Source: Chryseobacterium salivictor (GTDB lineage: Bacteria; Bacteroidota; Bacteroidia; Flavobacteriales; Weeksellaceae). From it: a stretch of DNA of 64,000 nt. The position numbers and the translations under genes are program-made. The stretch covers positions 62,001 to 126,000 of the forward strand of contig NZ_CP037954.1 of the NCBI RefSeq assembly GCF_004359195.1, given 5' to 3'. A model generated the notes under the pieces. The model was given only the letters and a program-made list of their open reading frames with translations, had not been told where the DNA came from and ran no database searches. Numbering within the stretch: the stretch's first letter is position 1; each line of letters begins with the position of its first letter. Positions 52,746 to 62,400 of this stretch are shown here, piece by piece.

Positions 52746-53768
52746 ATGAACCACGAAATTTACATGCGGCGCTGCGTCGATCTCGCCCAAAAAGCTTTAG
52801 GGCAAACCTATCCAAATCCTTTGGTCGGTTGCGTAATTGTACATAATAACGAAATTATCGGCGAAGGATTTCATGAAAAAGCAGGTTGTGCTCACGCTGA
52901 AATTAATGCAATTAACTCTGTTAAAAACAAAGCATTGTTAAAGGAATCTACGATCTATGTTTCGCTGGAACCCTGCGCGCATTTCGGAAAAACGCCTCCG
53001 TGCGCCAACAAAATTGTAGAAACCGGTTTCAAAAAGGTGGTCATCGGAACTTTGGATGCTCACGATAAAGTGAATGGAAAAGGCAAACAGATTATAGAAG
53101 ACGCAGGAATTGAAGTTATTTCCGGAATCCTGGAAAAAGAATGTCGGGAACTGAACAGGCGGTTCTTTACTTTCCACCAAAAACGGAGACCTTATCTTAT
53201 TTTGAAATGGGCCGAATCCGGTGATGGTTTTTTAGATCAGGATTTTAAACCGACTCAAATCGGTAATGCTTTGACCAGACAATTTGTTCATCAGCTTAGA
53301 AGTGAGGAACATGCCATTTTAGTAGGAACAAATACAGCTTTGACCGACAATCCAAGTTTGACAACGAGAGAAATTGTGGGAAGAAATCCGGTGAGAATTT
53401 TAATCGATTTTGATTTAAAGGTTCCTGCCCATTTTAATCTATACAATGACGAAGCGGAAACGTTGGTTTTCAATGCTGTGAAAAATTCAGTTGAAAGAAA
53501 TATTACTTTTATTAAAATAAAAAGGGAAAACTTCATAGAAAATCTAATGGAAAAATTATCTGAACAACAGATTCAGTCGGTTATCATTGAGGGTGGACGT
53601 TTTACTTTGCAACAGTTTATCGGCCAAAATCTTTGGGATGAAGCAATTATCATTAAAAATGAAAATCTGCATTTAATTCATGGAACAAAAGCGCCGGTAT
53701 TTAATTTTGAAAAGTTCGAAACAAAACAATTTCGGGACAATCGGATTGAATTCTATAAAAATTCTTAA
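52746..53768 (+). CDS. ribD: Bifunctional riboflavin deaminase/reductase RibD
   Basis: A 340-residue RibD, which makes the second and third steps of riboflavin synthesis. The N-terminal cytidine-deaminase-like domain (1-145) has HAEINAI (residues 50-56) and PCAHFGKTPPC near 76-86 for zinc; the C-terminal reductase domain (about 150-335) has IIEGG near 279. The start is 5 bp before the next hairpin-free stretch; the next gene follows 2 bp behind the stop. Confidence 0.95.
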   Translation: MNHEIYMRRCVDLAQKALGQTYPNPLVGCVIVHNNEIIGEGFHEKAGCAHAEINAINSVKNKALLKESTIYVSLEPCAHFGKTPPCANKIVETGFKKVVIGTLDAHDKVNGKGKQIIEDAGIEVISGILEKECRELNRRFFTFHQKRRPYLILKWAESGDGFLDQDFKPTQIGNALTRQFVHQLRSEEHAILVGTNTALTDNPSLTTREIVGRNPVRILIDFDLKVPAHFNLYNDEAETLVFNAVKNSVERNITFIKIKRENFIENLMEKLSEQQIQSVIIEGGRFTLQQFIGQNLWDEAIIIKNENLHLIHGTKAPVFNFEKFETKQFRDNRIEFYKNS

Positions 53769-53770
53769 CC

Positions 53771-54379
53771 ATGGAATTTTCATTTGACACTATAAAATCG
53801 CCGGTCGAAAACATTCTTCTTAAAGAAAAAGGAAGCAAATTCATTGGCTTTGCTTTTCCCGTAGAAAATGAAAAAGACATAAAAGCGGCATTGGCGAGAG
53901 TTAAGGAAGCACATCCAAAAGCAACTCATCACTGCTACGCTTTCCGATTGGGAATAAATGGTGAAAATTACCGTGCAAACGATGACGGCGAACCTTCCGG
54001 CAGCGCAGGATTACCGATTTACAATCAACTGCTGGCGCATAATATTACCCAGGTTCTGCTGATCGTGGTCAGATATTATGGCGGAACAAAATTAGGCGTT
54101 TCGGGTTTGGTTAAAACATATAAAGAATCTGCCAAATTTACCTTGGAATCCTGCGAACTGATTACCAAAGAATTGCAGTCTGAAATAGAAATTCAGTTTG
54201 AATTTGACCAGCAAAATGTGATTTTCACCTTGTTAAATAAATTTGGCGCCAAAATCATCGATTTTAAAACAGAAGAAAAATGCACTATTACTGCCCAGCT
54301 CAAAACTTCTGAAAAAGAAAACATCTCAGAGCAGTTGTCTGAGATGCAGAATATTTCGTTTAAATTCCTGAATTCTTAG
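53771..54379 (+). CDS. YigZ/IMPACT-family protein
   Basis: A 202-residue protein of the YigZ (IMPACT, UPF0029) family. KGSKFIGFAFPVENEKDI at the start, THHCYAFRLG near residue 53, NDDGEPSGSAGLPI near 70 and VVRYYGGTKLGVSGLVKTY near 100 are the family blocks. The role is unclear (ribosome or translation-linked in some reports). It is coupled to ribD (2 bp gap). Confidence 0.88.
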   Translation: MEFSFDTIKSPVENILLKEKGSKFIGFAFPVENEKDIKAALARVKEAHPKATHHCYAFRLGINGENYRANDDGEPSGSAGLPIYNQLLAHNITQVLLIVVRYYGGTKLGVSGLVKTYKESAKFTLESCELITKELQSEIEIQFEFDQQNVIFTLLNKFGAKIIDFKTEEKCTITAQLKTSEKENISEQLSEMQNISFKFLNS

Positions 54380-54414
54380 GAAACAACTCTTCCTAAATTC
54401 AGTTTTGTACCCGA

Positions 54415-54483
54415 TTCTTTTTACTTAGCCTTTTTTACCTAGCTCTTTTCACTTGGTTCTTTTTACTTTTTACCTGGCTCTTC
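54415..54483 (-). repeat. Word-like AAGAGCCAAGTAAAAAG repeats
   Basis: Four degenerate copies of an 11-20 bp unit on the minus strand, directly behind the zinc peptidase stop; related copies at 3149 and 41328. Confidence 0.5.
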
Positions 54484-55191
54484 TTAATCTCTTCTCCCCA
54501 TCAGCAGCGACGCCCAGTATAACAGTTGTGCCAATGAACCCAGTGCCGCAACAACATACGTTCTAGCCGCCCAGGTCAGGGAATCTTTCACCCCTACATA
54601 TTCTTCTGAAGTCACCGTTCCGGTATCTTTCAACCATTTCATCGCCCGGTTACTTGCATCGTATTCCACAGGCAAAGTCACAAAGGCAAAAAGAGTGGTT
54701 ACTGCAAACATGGCTACCCCAATAGCAAGAACGGTAGTGTTTCCATTTGGATTTTGGATGGTTCTGGTGGCGCCCATTAAAACGATACCACCGATTAATA
54801 CAAACTGCATCAAATTAGAACTGATGTTGACCATCGGAACCAATTTTGACCGCAACTGCAACATAGAATAACCCACAGCATGCTGAACAGCGTGACCGCA
54901 TTCATGTGCCGCAACCGCCGCCGCCGCTGCATTTCTCTGCATATAAACGCCTTCTGATAAATTTACTGTTTTATTTGCCGGATTATAATGATCCGTCAAT
55001 TGTCCCGGAACTGAAATTACTTTAACATCATTGATGCCGTTATCTTTCAACATTTTTTCGGCGACTTCTTTTCCGGACATCCCGTTGCGCAAATGTACTT
55101 GCGAATAATGTTCGAATTTTGCTTTTAATCTGGATGAAACCAACCAACTCACCAACATCGAAATCCCAATAATTACATAATACCCTGTCAT
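54484..55191 (-). CDS. Membrane zinc metallopeptidase (YugP type)
   Basis: A 235-residue membrane peptidase of the YugP/DUF (PF04298) family. The N-terminal membrane helix YYVIIGISMLVSWLV is followed by a zinc site HECGHAVQHA near residue 95, and three to four hydrophobic segments. The frame opens at 55248, but MTGYYVIIGIS at 55191 is the usual start. Confidence 0.88.
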   Translation of the reverse strand: MTGYYVIIGISMLVSWLVSSRLKAKFEHYSQVHLRNGMSGKEVAEKMLKDNGINDVKVISVPGQLTDHYNPANKTVNLSEGVYMQRNAAAAAVAAHECGHAVQHAVGYSMLQLRSKLVPMVNISSNLMQFVLIGGIVLMGATRTIQNPNGNTTVLAIGVAMFAVTTLFAFVTLPVEYDASNRAMKWLKDTGTVTSEEYVGVKDSLTWAARTYVVAALGSLAQLLYWASLLMGRRD

Positions 55192-55273
55192 TTTTTCTTT
55201 TTTATCTAAATTTAATAATCGACTATCTAGCAATAAAAAACGTGCCAAAGTTTTTAGTTTTGGCCGAATGATT

Positions 55274-55281
55274 TATCTTTG
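55274..55281 (+). promoter_or_regulatory. -7 element of the acetyltransferase-like gene
   Basis: TATCTTTG (TAnnTTTG), 19 bp before the ATG at 55301. This argues against a start at 55268. Confidence 0.5.
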
Positions 55282-55300
55282 TTTTCTCAAACTAAAACTG

Positions 55301-56440
55301 ATGAATGTGATTACGATTCTTGAAGTAAAAACCGATGCTGATTTAAAAAATTTCATCAAATTTCCGATGGAACTCTACAAAAGTAATGAAAATTATGTTC
55401 CGCCCTTAATCAATGACGAAAAAAACATCTGGAATCCCAGGGAAAATGCGGCTTTAGATTATTCAGAATTCAAAAAATACCTGGCTTACATAGACGGAAA
55501 AGTGGTCGGCAGAATTGCAGTGATGATCAATCATAAAGAGGTCAATGAATTAAAAATCAAAAAAGTAAGATTCGGGTGGTTAGATTTTATCGATGATATC
55601 GAGGTTTCCAAGGCATTGATTTCGAAAGCCACTGATTATGCCAGAGAAAAAGGCATGAGTAAAATTGAAGGACCGATGGGTTTTACCAATTTGGACAAAG
55701 CCGGCATGCTGACCATGGGTTTTGATAAGACCGCAACGATGATCGGTTTATACAACTTTGAATATTATCCACAACATTTAGAAAAATTAGGTTTAGTAAA
55801 AGAAAAAGAATGGGTAGAATTTGAACTGGATTTCCCGGAAGTTCTGTCAGAAAAAGTACAGAAATTCAGCAATCTGATTGCCGAGAAATATAAATTAAGA
55901 GTACTCCAGTTTAAAAATAAAAAGGAAATACTTCCTTATGTAGAACCCATGTTCAGGCTTTTAGATGAAACTTACAAAACCCTCTCAACCTACACTCCCA
56001 TTACAGATGAGCAAATAAAAACCTACCGGGAAAAATATTTCGGTTTTATTGATAAAGATTACATTGTATGTATCGTCGATGAACATAATGAGCTGATTTC
56101 CTTTGCGATTACAATGCCTTCTTATTCGAAAGCACTGCAGAAAGCCAATGGTAAATTATTTCCGTTGGGTTGGTACCATTTTTTACAGGCGGGCAAAAAG
56201 AACCTGCGTGCTAATTTTTATCTCATCGGAATTCACCCGGATTATCAAAGAAGAGGCGTAACTTCGATTATATTTAAAGAAATCTGGCGCAATTTCAGTA
56301 AAAAAGGGGTTAAAATCCTTGAAACCAACCCCGAATTAGAAGAAAACAAAAGTGTTCAGGTGCTCTGGCAGGATTACAATCCTGTAAATCACAAACGACG
56401 CAGAACTTACGCAATGGAAATTGGCAACGAAAAACAATAA
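55301..56440 (+). CDS. GNAT-like N-acetyltransferase domain protein
   Basis: A 379-residue cytoplasmic protein with a GNAT-like fold: NEKNYVPPLINDEKNIW-like N-terminal part (YVPPLINDEKNIWNP near residue 32), and the acetyl-CoA loop HPDYQRRGVTSIIFKEI near residue 315. The family is common in Bacteroidota without a proven substrate. The frame opens at 55268, but the promoter word at 55274 and the better start MNVITILEVKTD support 55301. Confidence 0.78.
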   Translation: MNVITILEVKTDADLKNFIKFPMELYKSNENYVPPLINDEKNIWNPRENAALDYSEFKKYLAYIDGKVVGRIAVMINHKEVNELKIKKVRFGWLDFIDDIEVSKALISKATDYAREKGMSKIEGPMGFTNLDKAGMLTMGFDKTATMIGLYNFEYYPQHLEKLGLVKEKEWVEFELDFPEVLSEKVQKFSNLIAEKYKLRVLQFKNKKEILPYVEPMFRLLDETYKTLSTYTPITDEQIKTYREKYFGFIDKDYIVCIVDEHNELISFAITMPSYSKALQKANGKLFPLGWYHFLQAGKKNLRANFYLIGIHPDYQRRGVTSIIFKEIWRNFSKKGVKILETNPELEENKSVQVLWQDYNPVNHKRRRTYAMEIGNEKQ

Positions 56441-56447
56441 GACAAAA

Positions 56448-56636
56448 ATGAAGAAACAACTCTACATCTACATGGCGATGATCATTGCATTCATCGTGTA
56501 CAACCAGTTTTTTCAGGTCAAAGATGCCCGGCTTAATGAAGCGATCAACATTATTTTTGCCAGTTTTCTTTTTCTGTATATCGGGTATTTGGCGTATCTG
56601 GTTTTGAAAAGAATAAAAGATACCGGCAAAAAATAA
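56448..56636 (+). CDS. Small two-helix membrane protein
   Basis: A 62-residue protein with two membrane helices (about residues 4-20 and 33-54) and a Lys-rich end. The ATG at 56448 is used (the frame also opens earlier, overlapping the previous gene). Its function is unknown. It lies 7 bp behind the acetyltransferase-like gene and before the nuo promoter. Confidence 0.6.
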   Translation: MKKQLYIYMAMIIAFIVYNQFFQVKDARLNEAINIIFASFLFLYIGYLAYLVLKRIKDTGKK

Positions 56637-56720
56637 ATTATATGCTTGTCATACATTTAATTTTTGTTTGTTAACAACGATATTTAAGGGTTATAATTTT
56701 TTCTATTATACTTAATTCCT

Positions 56721-56728
56721 TAAATTTG
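56721..56728 (+). promoter_or_regulatory. nuo operon -7 element
   Basis: TAAATTTG (TAnnTTTG), 24 bp before the nuoA ATG; the only recognisable promoter before the nuo genes. Confidence 0.6.
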
Positions 56729-56752
56729 CATGATTAAGAAAATAATGACAAG

Positions 56753-57124
56753 ATGAATCTTCCCGAAAATTATATCCCGATTATTCTTCAGATTGCGGTT
56801 GGTGCAGGTTTCGTTTTACTCTCTATCTTAGGAACTCATTTTTTAGGACCAAGACAAAAATCGACGTCTACCAAAAAGAATGAAAGTTTCGAATGTGGTG
56901 TAGAAGTAGAAGGAAATGCAAGAACGCCGTTCTCTGTAAAGTATTTTTTAACCGCCGTACTTTTCGTACTGTTCGATATCGAGATCGTCTTTTTTTACCC
57001 TTATGCGGTCAACATCCGTGAATTCGGTGTCGAAGGTTTCTTCGCAGTACTTACCTTTATCTCTGTATTTTTCATCGCTTTCGTTTATGTATGGAAACGC
57101 GGTGCACTGGATTGGGATAAATAA
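56753..57124 (+). CDS. nuoA: NADH-quinone oxidoreductase subunit A
   Basis: A 123-residue complex I membrane subunit with three helices (about 8-30, 60-82, 92-112) and the conserved ESFECGVEVEGNARTPF loop near residue 44, followed by VLFDIEIVFFYPYA. It starts the nuo operon, whose genes follow with small gaps. Confidence 0.95.
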   Translation: MNLPENYIPIILQIAVGAGFVLLSILGTHFLGPRQKSTSTKKNESFECGVEVEGNARTPFSVKYFLTAVLFVLFDIEIVFFYPYAVNIREFGVEGFFAVLTFISVFFIAFVYVWKRGALDWDK

Positions 57125-57167
57125 CAGTCTGAAAATTTGAATTTTTAGTAACTTTAAGAAAATTAAA

Positions 57168-57725
57168 ATGTCTGATAATAAACCAGTAATAAGAATGGAT
57201 GCGGAAGCTCCGGAAGGTTTTGAAGGAGAAGGTTTTTTCGCCACCAAACTCAGCAGTGTGATTGGGATGGCAAGAAAATTCTCGCTTTGGCCATTGCCTT
57301 TTGCTACTTCATGCTGTGGAATTGAATTCATGGCTACGCTAAATCCAACTTTTGATGCTTCAAGATTTGGTATGGAAAGAAACTCTTTCTCGCCAAGACA
57401 GGCAGATATGCTAATGGTTTGTGGAACCATTTCCAAAAAATTAGGTCCAGTTTTAAAACAGGTATATACCCAAATGGCTGAGCCGAAATGGGTCATTGCT
57501 GTGGGTGCCTGTGCCTCAAGCGGCGGCATTTTCGACACTTATTCTGTTTTGCAGGGGATCGACAGAATCATTCCGGTGGACGTTTATGTTCCCGGCTGCC
57601 CACCAAGACCTGAACAAATCATTGAAGGCGTCATGCAGGTACAAGCGCTTTGCGAAGGTGAAAGCATCCGCAGAAGAGATTTACCGGAATACCAACAATT
57701 ATTAGCCTCTTACGACATAAAATAA
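57168..57725 (+). CDS. nuoB: NADH-quinone oxidoreductase subunit B
   Basis: A 185-residue subunit holding the N2 [4Fe-4S] cluster. Ligands are in ATSCCGIEFM near residue 47, GACASSGG near 108 and YVPGCPPRPEQI near 145. Its stop overlaps the nuoC ATG by one base (TAATG). Confidence 0.96.
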   Translation: MSDNKPVIRMDAEAPEGFEGEGFFATKLSSVIGMARKFSLWPLPFATSCCGIEFMATLNPTFDASRFGMERNSFSPRQADMLMVCGTISKKLGPVLKQVYTQMAEPKWVIAVGACASSGGIFDTYSVLQGIDRIIPVDVYVPGCPPRPEQIIEGVMQVQALCEGESIRRRDLPEYQQLLASYDIK

Positions 57726-58225
57726 TGGAAATGACGAATGACTTTGTTTTAGAAGCAATTACCAGAGAGTTTCCTGAATCCGTAATTTCGCATGATACGC
57801 CTTATGATTTCTTAACTTTAGAAATAAAGAAAGAAGATATCAAAAAGGTGATTCATCATTTAAAAGATTCTTCTCTTCAAATCAATTTCCTGACTGATAT
57901 TTGTGGTATTCACTACCCTGAAACTCCCGAAAAAGAAATCGGTGTGATTTATCATCTTCATAATATGATGACTAATTTCAGAATACGACTGAAGACATTC
58001 ATGACCAGAGAAAATGCAGAAGTAGATTCTATGACAGATCTCTACGCAGGTGCCAACTGGATGGAAAGAGAAACTTTCGATTTCTACGGAATTAAATTTA
58101 AAGGACATCCAGATTTAAGAGTCATCCTGAATATGGAAGATTTGGGTTACCACCCAATGTTGAAGGAATATCGTTTAGAAGACGGTACCAGAACCGACAA
58201 AGACGATAAAATGTTCGGAAGATAA
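57725..58225 (+). CDS. nuoC: NADH-quinone oxidoreductase subunit C
   Basis: A 166-residue peripheral-arm subunit. The 30-kDa signature region ANWMERETFDFYGIKFKGHP is near residue 100 and the C-terminal KEYRLEDGTR near 142. It is a separate gene, not fused to nuoD. Confidence 0.95.
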   Translation: MEMTNDFVLEAITREFPESVISHDTPYDFLTLEIKKEDIKKVIHHLKDSSLQINFLTDICGIHYPETPEKEIGVIYHLHNMMTNFRIRLKTFMTRENAEVDSMTDLYAGANWMERETFDFYGIKFKGHPDLRVILNMEDLGYHPMLKEYRLEDGTRTDKDDKMFGR

Positions 58226-58267
58226 TTAGTTGAAAGGGAAATCCTTTTAACTTAAAGTCAAATAATT

Positions 58268-59491
58268 ATGAAAGACAACGCACTCTCAAATATATTGAAC
58301 CAGCACGATTCCAAGGAACAAATTGACGGACAATTATACACCTTGAATCTCGGCCCAACACACCCGGCGACCCACGGAATTTTCCAAAACGTCCTGACGA
58401 TGGACGGCGAAAGAATTCTGCACGCCGAACAAACTGTTGGATACATTCACCGTGCTTTTGAAAAAATTTCAGAAAGAAGAAACTTCACTCAGATTACAAC
58501 ATTAACCGACCGGATGAATTATTGTTCGGCTCCCATTAATAATATAGGATGGCACTTAACTGTTGAAAAACTCTTAGGTTGCGAAATTCCAAAACGTGTA
58601 GATTATATGCGGGTGATTATGATGGAGTTGGCCAGAATTTCAGATCACCTGATCTGCAACGGAGTTATTGCGATGGATGCTGGTGCGATTACAGGATTAA
58701 CTTATCTTTTCCAGGAAAGAGAGAGAATCTACGAAATGTATGAAGAGGTTTGTGGAGCAAGACTGACAACCAATATGGGAAGAATTGGAGGTTTTGAAAG
58801 AGATTTCACTCCGAAGTTCCATGAACTCCTGAAAACCTTCCTGAAAAAATTCCCGGTCGTATGGCAGGACTTCTGTTCGCTGAATGAAAGAAACAGAATC
58901 TTCATGGACAGAACCATTAATGCCGGACCAATTTCTGCGGAAAGAGCTTTAAGTTACGGCTTCACCGGTCCCAATCTACGGGCAACAGGCGTGGATTATG
59001 ACGTACGGGTTGCTCAACCCTACTGTTCTTATGAAGATTTCGATTTCATAATTCCGGTTGGAACTTCCGGAGATACTTACGACCGATTCATGGTTCGCCA
59101 GCAGGAAGTTTGGGAAAGTCTAAAAATTATCGAACAGGCCTACACCAATTTACCGGAAGGACCATTCCATGCTGATCTTCCAGAGTTTTACCTACCGGAA
59201 AAAGCAGACGTTTATAACAATATGGAAGCTTTGATTTATCACTTTAAAATCGTGATGGCAGAAACCGAAGTTCCAAAAGGAGAAGTTTACAGTTGTGTGG
59301 AAGGTGGAAATGGTGAATTAGGATTTTATCTCGTAAGCGATGGTGGAAGAACTCCTTACCGTCTACACTTCAGAAGACCTTGCTTTATCTATTATCAGGC
59401 CTATCCTGAAATGATACAGGGCGGTTTGATTTCTGATGCGATTGTTACTTTATGCAGTATGAACGTAATTGCAGGCGAATTAGACGCGTAA
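58268..59491 (+). CDS. nuoD: NADH-quinone oxidoreductase subunit D
   Basis: A 407-residue subunit of the 49-kDa family, near the quinone site. [15 protein letters not shown] near residue 26, [11 protein letters not shown] near 62 and SHLICNGV-like [10 protein letters not shown] near 127 are family blocks; DPCLSCT is absent as usual for complex I, and the end has EMIQGG. The gap to nuoE is 131 bp and holds no gene. Confidence 0.96.
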   Translation: MKDNALSNILNQHDSKEQIDGQLYTLNLGPTHPATHGIFQNVLTMDGERILHAEQTVGYIHRAFEKISERRNFTQITTLTDRMNYCSAPINNIGWHLTVEKLLGCEIPKRVDYMRVIMMELARISDHLICNGVIAMDAGAITGLTYLFQERERIYEMYEEVCGARLTTNMGRIGGFERDFTPKFHELLKTFLKKFPVVWQDFCSLNERNRIFMDRTINAGPISAERALSYGFTGPNLRATGVDYDVRVAQPYCSYEDFDFIIPVGTSGDTYDRFMVRQQEVWESLKIIEQAYTNLPEGPFHADLPEFYLPEKADVYNNMEALIYHFKIVMAETEVPKGEVYSCVEGGNGELGFYLVSDGGRTPYRLHFRRPCFIYYQAYPEMIQGGLISDAIVTLCSMNVIAGELDA

Positions 59492-59622
59492 AATTGAGTA
59501 TTAAAAGAAAATAGATAAAAGATGAAAAATTTTTCAACTTTTATCATTAAAAAATTAAATAGAATACGGAACAGTTTCAGAGTCTTTACTCTTTGTTCTT
59601 TGTTCTTTAATCTATAAAAATA

Positions 59623-60132
59623 ATGAGCGAAACGATTGCTTTTAAACCTGAAACCTTAGCTCAGGTCCATAAAATTACCGCACGATATCCTGCAGAAAGA
59701 AAAAAATCAGCTTTGATTCCGGTGCTTCATTTGGCACAAAAGGAATTTGGCGGCTGGTTGCAGGTTCCAGTAATGGATTACGTTGCAGAACTGTTAGAGA
59801 TAAAGCCTATCGAGGTTTATGAAGTAGCGACATTCTACAGCATGTTCAACATGAAACCTGTAGGAAAATATGTTTTGGAAGTTTGTCAAACGGGACCGTG
59901 CATGTTAAACGGTAGCGATGAAATCATTCAACATATTAAAGATACATTGCACATCAATGCCGGAGAAACTTCTGCCGATGGACTGTTTACTTTAAAAACA
60001 GTAGAATGTCTTGGCGCCTGTGGCTATGCTCCGATGATGCAGCTCGGTAAATTTTATCATGAACATTTAACAAAAGAAAAAGTAAACGAAATCCTTGACC
60101 TTTGCAGACAGGGAACTCTTGCTTTGGATTAA
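59623..60132 (+). CDS. nuoE: NADH-quinone oxidoreductase subunit E
   Basis: A 169-residue thioredoxin-fold subunit with a [2Fe-2S] cluster: CQTGPCMLNG near residue 88 and ECLGACGYAP near 129. TFYSMFN near 68 is also typical. nuoF follows 12 bp behind. Confidence 0.95.
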   Translation: MSETIAFKPETLAQVHKITARYPAERKKSALIPVLHLAQKEFGGWLQVPVMDYVAELLEIKPIEVYEVATFYSMFNMKPVGKYVLEVCQTGPCMLNGSDEIIQHIKDTLHINAGETSADGLFTLKTVECLGACGYAPMMQLGKFYHEHLTKEKVNEILDLCRQGTLALD

Positions 60133-60144
60133 TTTATAAGAATA

Positions 60145-61500
60145 ATGAGTAAAAAACTTTTACTTAAAGATGCCCATATAGAAGGAATCCGCACTTACGA
60201 AGTCTACCGGAAACAAGGTGGCTACGAAGCGGTGGAAAAAGCTTTCAAAATGGCTCCCGACGCCATTACCGAAGAGGTAAAAACTTCCGGATTAAGAGGT
60301 CGTGGCGGCGCAGGATTTCCGACAGGAATGAAGTGGAGTTTCCTGGCAAAACCCGAAGGAGTGCCAAGATACTTGGTGGTCAATGCAGATGAATCTGAAC
60401 CGGGAACTTTTAAAGACCGGTATTTGATGGAACACATTCCCCACCTTTTAATCGAAGGAATGATCATTTCCTCTTTCGCTTTAGGAGCACATACCGCGTA
60501 TATTTATATCCGCGGAGAGTTTGCCTGGATTCCGGATATTCTGGAACAGGCCATCGAAGAAGCCAGAGCTGCCGGATTTTTAGGAAAAAATATTTTAGGA
60601 ACCGGTTTCGATTTAGAAATTTATGTTCACCGCGGTGCCGGTGCTTATATCTGTGGAGAAGAAACTGCCCTTTTGGAATCTCTGGAAGGTAAAAGAGGAA
60701 ACCCGCGATTGAAGCCGCCCTTCCCTGCTGTTAAAGGACTTTGGGAGTCACCGACCGTAGTGAATAATGTAGAAACAATTGCGGCTGTTGTGCCAATTAT
60801 CAATATCACCGGAGCAGAATATGCGAAAATAGGTGTTGGCCGTTCGACTGGTACAAAATTAATTTCGGCTTGCGGGAATATCAATAAACCGGGAGTTTAC
60901 GAAATCGACATGACCATTACCGTAGAAGAATTTATTTATTCTGATGAGTATTGCGGCGGTATTCCAAATGGTAAAAAATTAAAAGCATGTATTCCCGGCG
61001 GTAGTTCTGTGCCGATTGTCCCTGCCAATTTATTGCTGAAAACCATTAATGGTGAACCAAGATACATGAATTATGAATCCCTTTCAGACGGCGGTTTTGC
61101 AACCGGAACAATGATGGGATCGGGCGGATTTATCGTTTTAGACGAAGATCAGTCTGTCGTTAAACACACCATGACTTTAGCCCATTTCTATGCGCACGAA
61201 AGTTGTGGACAATGTACGCCTTGTAGAGAAGGAACGCCTTGGTTGTATAAGATTTTGAAAAAAATACACAGCGGTCAAGGAACGCTGGCAGATATTGATT
61301 TGTTGTGGGATGTTCAAAGAAAAATCGAAGGAAATACAATTTGTCCGTTGGGTGACGCTGCCGCCTGGCCGGTTGCTGCCGCGATCCGTCATTTCCGCGA
61401 TGAGTTTGAGTGGTATATCGATAATCCGGAATCTCAAACCCGAAATTATGGTTTGGCTAATTACGCCGACCCAATTCCGGTGGCCGCAAAAGCAGAGTAA
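60145..61500 (+). CDS. nuoF: NADH-quinone oxidoreductase subunit F
   Basis: A 451-residue NADH-binding subunit with FMN and a [4Fe-4S] cluster. The NADH/FMN loop GLRGRGGAGFPTGMKWS is near residue 49, GAGAYICGEETALLES near 170 and the cluster ligands SCGQCTPCREG near 354. The next gene in the operon is an outer-membrane-like protein rather than nuoG. Confidence 0.97.
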   Translation: MSKKLLLKDAHIEGIRTYEVYRKQGGYEAVEKAFKMAPDAITEEVKTSGLRGRGGAGFPTGMKWSFLAKPEGVPRYLVVNADESEPGTFKDRYLMEHIPHLLIEGMIISSFALGAHTAYIYIRGEFAWIPDILEQAIEEARAAGFLGKNILGTGFDLEIYVHRGAGAYICGEETALLESLEGKRGNPRLKPPFPAVKGLWESPTVVNNVETIAAVVPIINITGAEYAKIGVGRSTGTKLISACGNINKPGVYEIDMTITVEEFIYSDEYCGGIPNGKKLKACIPGGSSVPIVPANLLLKTINGEPRYMNYESLSDGGFATGTMMGSGGFIVLDEDQSVVKHTMTLAHFYAHESCGQCTPCREGTPWLYKILKKIHSGQGTLADIDLLWDVQRKIEGNTICPLGDAAAWPVAAAIRHFRDEFEWYIDNPESQTRNYGLANYADPIPVAAKAE

Positions 61501-61547
61501 AAAGAAGTTTTATTAAGAAGATATAAAGAGTACTGTCTCTTTTAAAC

Positions 61548-62378
61548 ATGAAGAAAGTAGTAGTTTTATCAGCGGTATTTCTAGGATCTGGTTTTGGCTT
61601 TGGTCAGGATATAACCCCTAAAAATGAACCATTGACCAAAAAAGGTCAAATGTTCGTTTTTTACGGGTGGAACAGAGGAGCTTTTAGTAACTCCGACATC
61701 CACTTTAAAGGAAAAGGCTACGATTTTCAGTTGAATAATGTAGCCGCGGCAGACAGACCCACGAAATTCGGATTGGTTTATTTTGATCCGGCCTGGTTTA
61801 CGGTAACGCAGTATAATTTCAGAATAGGATATTTTATCAAAGATAATTTAGCTTTAGTTTTGGGAATCGACCACATGAAATATGTGATGAACCAAAATCA
61901 AACCGTTGGTTTTTCAGGAACGGTTTCCGACCCGAAATATGCAGCTTATGTGCAAAACGGACAGGTGAATTTAGCAGATGAAAATTTCCTGACTTTCGAG
62001 CATACCGACGGATTGAATTATGAAAACCTGGGTTTGGAAAAATATCAAAATCTCATTAATAAAGACAAAATAGATTTGGTTTGGTCTTACGGTGCAGGTA
62101 TTGGAGTGATGTTTCCAAAAAGTAATGTAAAATTATTCGGGAATGAAAGAAGCGACCGTTTTCACGTTGCAGGAATGGGAACCGATCTGAGAACAAGTTT
62201 GAATTTAGTATTCTGGAAACACTGGATGGCCAGAGTTGAAGCAAAAGCTGGCTACATCAATATGTGGGACATTAAAACGACTTTAAATAATAAACCTGAC
62301 AAAGCAACCCAAGACTTTGTTTTCGGACAGATTAATGCAGGGATAGGATACACTTTTAATACAAGAAAAAATAATTAA
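61548..62378 (+). CDS. Outer-membrane-like protein between nuoF and nuoG
   Basis: A 276-residue protein with a signal peptide (KKVVVLSAVFLGSGFGFGQD, cleavage near residue 19) and a body of amphipathic strands with aromatic-rich ends (IGYTFNTRKNN), such as barrel or channel proteins of the outer membrane. No family was recognised. It is in the nuo operon, 47 bp behind nuoF and 22 bp before nuoG, and is read in the same direction. Confidence 0.7.
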   Translation: MKKVVVLSAVFLGSGFGFGQDITPKNEPLTKKGQMFVFYGWNRGAFSNSDIHFKGKGYDFQLNNVAAADRPTKFGLVYFDPAWFTVTQYNFRIGYFIKDNLALVLGIDHMKYVMNQNQTVGFSGTVSDPKYAAYVQNGQVNLADENFLTFEHTDGLNYENLGLEKYQNLINKDKIDLVWSYGAGIGVMFPKSNVKLFGNERSDRFHVAGMGTDLRTSLNLVFWKHWMARVEAKAGYINMWDIKTTLNNKPDKATQDFVFGQINAGIGYTFNTRKNN

Positions 62379-62400
62379 TTCATTTTTGAATTCATCCATA

